A model generated the notes under the pieces. That model searched no databases. It was not told where the DNA came from and worked only from the letters and a program-made list of their open reading frames with translations. DNA of 64,000 nucleotides from Rhodosorus marinus (Eukaryota > Rhodophyta > Stylonematophyceae > Stylonematales > Stylonemataceae): the NCBI GenBank assembly GCA_029953675.1, contig JAMWBK010000008.1, positions 1,397,001 to 1,461,000 on the forward strand, written 5' to 3'. Position 1 is the first letter of the stretch, and each line of letters opens with the position of its first letter. The position numbers and the translations under genes were made by a program. Below are positions 59,591 to 64,000 of this stretch, piece after piece.

Positions 59591-60033
59591 CTTGACTGAA
59601 AAATTGCAGCATAGAGAGAAAATTAAGTACTATTTTTTTGAAGAACCGCAGCCTGATTTCATACCGGATGGGAATCGCAAGGCCCATGTCTCCAACCCAA
59701 GTTCGATGACTGGGAGTAGAAGCACTTAGGAAAGGTCATCTTCCCCACAGCATGTTTCCAGAATTTATGAGTCCGAGGCAAGCTGGTACTTGTGTTCACA
59801 CTTTGAAAAGCTTGTAACAAATTACCTGTCTTGAAAGCGACTGGGCGGAGCGGCGTAGGAAACATGCCACAAATTAGTGATGTTGTACAGCTCCAGTGGA
59901 AGAGTGGTCACTCGCCTATGTGGCTGCTTGTACTACTTCGGTATCCTGTCAGCAGAGAGCAAGCTTTCTCCTAAAAGAACTTTCGTTTATATCGAGAGGA
60001 ACCCCTTCATCGGTAGTGGCTCGATGGTCCTTA
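59591..60033. other. 3' flank of the DEP-oxidoreductase gene
   Basis: No gene recognised in about 440 bases; frames are under 70 codons. Confidence 0.5.
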
Positions 60034-60856
60034 TCATGCAACGAGTACAGTACAGGCTCGAGAGAGGTCGATACCTTGTCGAGCAAGACGATGTCCAACT
60101 TTTTCGTCCAGGATATAAGTCATAATAATGTTGAAACTGAACATGAGGAGCAGGGTCGGTGAACGTCTCCGCTCTAGGATGCGTATTTACCATTGATCTT
60201 GCCTACGAGTGTCATATCCTCCGAAACAACCAGCTAGCAGGGGGGGGACGGGGGTCAGTCGTTGAAAACAGGCGTTGGAAAGCAGACGTTTGATAGCTTA
60301 CCATGAGCCTCTCAATGTTTGGGTGCTTTCCTGGGTTTTCCTTGGCATCATCCCACATTTCTGCATAGAGCTCTAGTCCCTACGGGCGGAGTTATGAGAA
60401 AGACACCAGCTTCAGTTTGTCGACTAGTGGTGTCATAAAGCGCAAGGCAAAAAAAACGAACCTCCTGTGCGGCTCGCTTATCGATTATCTTAAACTTCTG
60501 GAAAAGTGCATTATACACCGCAATAGAGCCTCTCTGTCCAGAAACATTCCTAATGACTGCATCCAATTCCCCTCTCCTCACAGCGCGGCGTCCAACTGCC
60601 AGAAGCTCAATCTTCTCTACATCTAAGCTTGCCGGGAAAGATTGAAAGCATCAATCCAGTAAGAACCAAAAGCACAAACGTTCAACGGAAGGCTTCAAAG
60701 TGCCTTGATACTAAAAGCAAAAACAAAAAGCTCACCATCAGAGTCAGGTAGACGATCCAAGTTCGTTCGAAACCGTCGATCCGGTAGGTCGACCCCCATC
60801 CTAGTACAACTTCTCAATCTCTTTGCGTATACGCTACTGGCGCAGACGAATGCCAT
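60034..60856 (-). CDS. Unrecognised small protein, about five exons
   Basis: Minus-strand exons 60736-60856, 60462-60622, 60302-60379, 60191-60233 and possibly 60034-60074 join in frame to about 147 residues. The first four junctions use GT/AG with matching phase; the last exon is uncertain. The core reads as a compact helical protein: KIELLAVGRRAVRRGELDAV, SGQRGSIAVYNALFQKFKII, GLELYAEMWDDAKENPGK and HPNIERLM. The N-terminus (MAFVCASSVYAKRLRSC) could be a signal or transit leader; the frame is open further upstream. I do not recognise the family. The phrasing looks like a real conserved protein rather than chance, but that is my judgement, not a match. Confidence 0.5.
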
Positions 60857-61539
60857 TCCATAAATGCAACAAAAACGGACCAAGAAGATTTCAATATTCA
60901 ATCCAGCCGAACAAAATTTTGCATCAAAGACGTCCAGAGTAGCTTGGATCCTGCCCTTCTTACCAAGTCTATCGACCGCGCGCCGACCGGCCTCATCGCG
61001 TAAGCTGACTTGTTTACATATCAGTTTCATTCGTTGACGACGGGAAGCGATTTGACAGACTCGCATGCTACGCTTCAGTCCATTTCTATGGATAACTTCT
61101 CGTCTAGATCTTGTTTGAGAGGATGTATTGAGCTTTTCTCAGCAGTTTACTTTTAACTCTTCCTATCCTCATCGCCCAAAGCCGGCTACGGAGATCTGCG
61201 TGCTTACTGGTCTGGTCACCTGGCGCATGATGAAGAAGAAGTATTTGAACAACCCGGATCAACATCTGTTCCTATCGTTGAATACTCTAGCTTTTGTGTG
61301 AACGAGTGAGCCAGGTTCTTCTCAACCGCGTTCGCCCAAAAACCTCTGTCCGGATCGGTGAGCTTTCTCGTTGTGTTGAACTTTGCAAGTTGCAAGTTCG
61401 GAAACATCTCAACCGACTCAAGTACGACGCAACCAGTCCGTTTCTATACTTGGCTGCTCGTCTAGAATTTGGCATGAACATATGAACCAGGCACTTTTCA
61501 GTCGTAGACGCTTAACCTTTCCAGTGCTCATCGCCGAAA
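60857..61539. other. Gap with weak repeats
   Basis: The upstream region of the minus-strand gene, then short frames. Phrases such as CCTCATCGCCCAAAGCC (61.16 kb) and GCTCATCGCCGAAAACC (61.52 kb) show old internal duplication. Confidence 0.4.
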
Positions 61540-61935
61540 ACCAGAGCCAACATCAAGGGATCGTGTTGAAAGTCTCCAAAGACGCGAGGTTCGCGTGGAT
61601 GTGGCGAGACTGGTTGCCAAAATGAAAACCTCTTACTGAAAGCAACCAGTAATTCAGCTCGATCCCCTCCTCGTTGGAGAAAAGTGACGTCACATACGGA
61701 AAAGCTGGAAAATGGAACAGACCTTTCCTGGTTGAGGAGGTGGACGAGAGAACCAGTGTGGCGCGGCTGGTCGTCGAATGGAAACCTCTCACTGAATGCA
61801 AATGTCTAACCAGTAATTCAACTCGATCCCCTCCTTGCTGGAGAAGAGTATATGAATCCTTTGAGGTACGTCCCAACGGAAAAAGTTGGGACAATGCAAT
61901 GGACCTTCTGGTTGAGAAGGTGAGGCATGGATACT
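61540..61935. repeat. Diverged tandem duplication (about 165-175-bp unit)
   Basis: Two units share, in order, a TGGCGAGACTGGTTG-like block, AAACCTCTTACTGAA, CCAGTAATTCAGCTCGATCC, CCTCCTCGTTGGAGAA and a GGAAAA...ACCTTTCTGGTTGAGAAGGTG block (61.58-61.74 against 61.75-61.93 kb). A frame of 118 codons (61674-62030) spans them but has no recognised domain. Confidence 0.7.
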
Positions 61936-62170
61936 ACTCTCTCGTTCCTCATTACTTGATCCATTTGCTCTTGTCCTATCCTAAGGAAACTGACCGCAGC
62001 TCAGCTGTCTCCATCGTTAGAAAGACCTAGTGAAAGAGAAGTCCGGGAAAGGTAGTGAGTAGAAGAGCCCTCGTTCATGAGTTGGGACAGTTCGTGGCTG
62101 ACAACTCAACTGAGAGGTAAAGCGGATGAGATATCTCTTCTTGTTAAGAGGCTTCTTAGGCGACTACTGG
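61936..62170. other. Short gap before the minisatellite
   Basis: Nothing recognised. Confidence 0.4.
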
Positions 62171-62660
62171 GCAGCGAGTGGAGAGGGAGATAGAGAGAGC
62201 AAGGACTGGTCTGGTGATCGATTGTGAGACTTCTTTGGTGACTGATGAGCAGCGAGTGGAGAGGGAGATCTCTTCTGGCTAGAGAGAGAGAACAAGGACT
62301 GATCGATCTGGTGATCGATTTCCTTATCATTAGATCGATTGTGGGGCTACTTGGGTGACTGATGAGCAGCGAGTGGAGAGGGATATCTCTTCTGGTTAGA
62401 GAGAGAGAGAGCGAGGACTGATCTGGTGATCGATTTCATTATCATTAGATCGATTGTGGAGGCTACTTGAGTGGCTGATGAGCACCGAGTTTAGAGGGAG
62501 ATATCTTCTGATTAGAGAGAGAGAGCGCGAGGACTGATCTGGTGATCGACTGTGAGGCTTCTTGGGTGACTGCAAAGCAGCGAGTGGAGAGGGAGATATC
62601 TTCTGGTTGGAGAGGTCAAGCAGACTTGATCGACCTCACTATCTCTAGATCGATTGTGCG
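62171..62660. repeat. Minisatellite upstream of DEP-oxidoreductase copy 2
   Basis: Five copies of a unit with GCAGCGAGTGGAGAGGGAGA, an AGAGAGAGAG tract, GGACTGATCTGGTGATCGA and GGCTACTTGGGTGACTGATG start at 62171, 62249, 62366, 62482 and 62578. Unit length varies from 78 to 117 bases because an ATTATCATTAGATCGATTGTG block is present only in some units. It ends about 140 bases before the next gene. Confidence 0.9.
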
Positions 62661-62802
62661 GATTCTCGCGGGGGTGGAGGGGGGATGGTGACATTGTCTT
62701 GGTTCTTAAGAGAGGTTTGAGGAGGATCTGGTTGAAATGGGATTTGTTGGAGGTGTATTTGGGATTGGGAACAGGACTGACAGGAGAAGAAGAGTTTGTC
62801 CT

Positions 62803-63585
62803 GGTATGAAAGGGACTGGTCCTGGAAATGGATTTGAATCTGTGGAATCGGGAGTCAAGCTCGATGAGATTGTCTCGTCGTTCAAGTCTATGGTGGAACT
62901 GAGGGACCGCAGCTACATGCTGAAGATGTACCAGAACTGTTTCGTTGGGTCTGATGCTGTGGATACCCTGATTGAGAAGGGATTTGTCACGAACAGGAAG
63001 GATGCGGTTACGGTTTGTCAAATGATGCTTACAGAGGGAATTTTCCACCACGTCTTGCGCGAACATCAGTTCAAAGATGCTAAACTGTTCTATCAGTTCA
63101 CGGAAGGCCATGGAGAGAAACTCGTCAGGGTAGGGTTGATGTCCTTAGAGCCTCAAATCTCGACTTTCTGCAGCATCTAACGGCTTCGGAAAGCCCCGCT
63201 TCTTTCCATTCCGACCGCTTCTTATAGGAAGGTTCAAAAGTATCCTGGTCGGATTTCATCAAGCCAGGTGAATCAGATCAAAAACTCCTCACCTCTGTCT
63301 TTCCAGAATCATATTGAAATCCCAGGCTCCATCCGTCTGCCCAAAAAAACACACCTTCTGTCTTGTTCCGATCAGAGACGATGGAAATCGACGATTCTCT
63401 TCAACCCGCCATGCCCGTGTCTTCAGAAACCCCGGAGATAACCCAAGACTTACCTCAGACCGATCTCAATATATCCGGACAGCTTTATCCACTGGATGAA
63501 TACAACTTGAGGCTTCTTGACAACACCCATCCGTCGGCATGGCAAGATCCACAGAACAAACGAAAGTATCAGATGCTCGTTATCG
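62803..63585 (+). CDS. DEP-oxidoreductase paralogue, first three exons visible (partial)
   Basis: Exons up to 63129, 63228-63267 and 63376-63585 match exons 1-3 of the gene at 57 kb in order and phase; exon 2 is the same 40 bases long. The DEP domain is well kept (MLKMYQNCFVGSDAVDTLI, EGIFHHVLREHQFKDAKLFY). The linker NTHPSAWQDP and the first FAD-fold strand (MLVIG) follow, and exon 3 is seven codons longer. I start at MKGTGPGNGF, which aligns with copy 1; the frame is open to an earlier Met at 62737. The next exon should follow a GTAAGG donor at 63586, but no GAGTGG-type exon is found before the window ends. Confidence 0.85.
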
Positions 63586-64000
63586 GTAAGGTTTATGTGG
63601 AACCCTCCTCGACTCTTGAGTAACTATTGGATGCCATGCAATAGCTTCAGCTCAACTTGGGATGCTTGGAATAGCTTCAGCTCTTGGACGAAAGAGCTTA
63701 GAGCTTTCTTGACCCGGGGGGGCGGATTCAAATTCAGTTTCAACAACCTGAATTTGTCAAGCACGATCGGATAGTAGATTGTTATCTCTGGTTTCATGAA
63801 GACATGCGTCGTGTCGTACTATACACACTACGAATATCTTCTGGTTCCGAATGAAGAATGTATCTGCAGAGGTTTCAACAGATGGGGACTGGATGCCATG
63901 ACTTACTGCCATCCTGCGGAGAGTCATGGCATCCGGTCGTCTGCATCTGCTAAGTTCTTATTGCCGGCTTCCGAGAACTATGACTTACCAACACTAGCAC
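63586..64000. other. Long intron or insertion after exon 3 of copy 2
   Basis: Copy 1 has 78 bases here; copy 2 has at least 415 and no following exon. The interval has a duplicated phrase AATAGCTTCAGCTC (about 63641 and 63674) and a 13-bp perfect inverted repeat GGATGCCATGACT (63891-63903 with 63922-63934). The GGATGCCATG core occurs once more near 63628. An inserted element is likely. Confidence 0.6.

Noticed and set aside
61674-62030. Plus frame of 118 codons
   Set aside because: Lies across a diverged tandem duplication; no domain seen.
1-64000. CRISPR array, operons or bacterial insertion sequences
   Set aside because: None seen; intron-bearing genes show the window is eukaryotic.

Overview
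The window is nuclear DNA from a eukaryote. Every multi-exon gene I could rebuild uses GT-AG introns of about 60 to 120 bases (one, at 60.0-60.2 kb, ends less certainly), and reading frames close exactly across the junctions. The products are eukaryotic: pyruvate kinase, FAN1 nuclease, p24/TMED cargo receptor, complex I subunit NDUFA5, mitochondrial GGQ release factor ICT1, R2R3-Myb, bHLH and bZIP factors. A nuclear-coded YbeY and the plant/protist flavour of the transcription factors suggest an alga or other protist (stramenopile-like is a reasonable guess). The sequence alone does not settle this.

Layout. 0-17 kb is gene-poor: a C2H2 zinc finger protein runs off the left edge (minus strand), an R2R3-Myb lies at 4.2-4.7 kb, and then come 12 kb of homopolymer-rich or scrambled sequence with small inverted repeats. 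18-31 kb is a gene cluster: YbeY, an unrecognised two-pass membrane protein, NDUFA5 (minus), pyruvate kinase, FAN1, and ICT1 (minus, convergent with FAN1). 31.8-36.2 kb holds two tandem TLC-domain paralogues. 38-39.3 kb is a bHLH factor (minus). 43.8-48 kb holds two related bZIP genes, one of them frameshifted. 50-54.5 kb carries decayed Ty1/copia pieces (minus) around an intact four-exon p24 gene, followed by tRNA-Val(CAC). 56.9-64 kb holds two tandem copies of an unusual gene that joins a DEP domain to a mercuric-reductase-like flavin disulfide oxidoreductase. The first copy is complete (eight exons, 665 aa); the second is seen only for its first three exons and has a long, repeat-bearing interval where copy 1 has a 78-base intron. 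An unrecognised five-exon gene (minus) and a minisatellite lie between the copies.

The genes do not form one pathway. Links are by organelle (NDUFA5, ICT1 and perhaps YbeY) or by local duplication (TLC pair, bZIP pair, DEP-oxidoreductase pair). The DEP-oxidoreductase fusion and its duplication are the most unusual biology here. A perfect 36-bp hairpin at 55.4-55.5 kb is the most striking non-coding signal. Large gaps contain only short reading frames that match no family I know.
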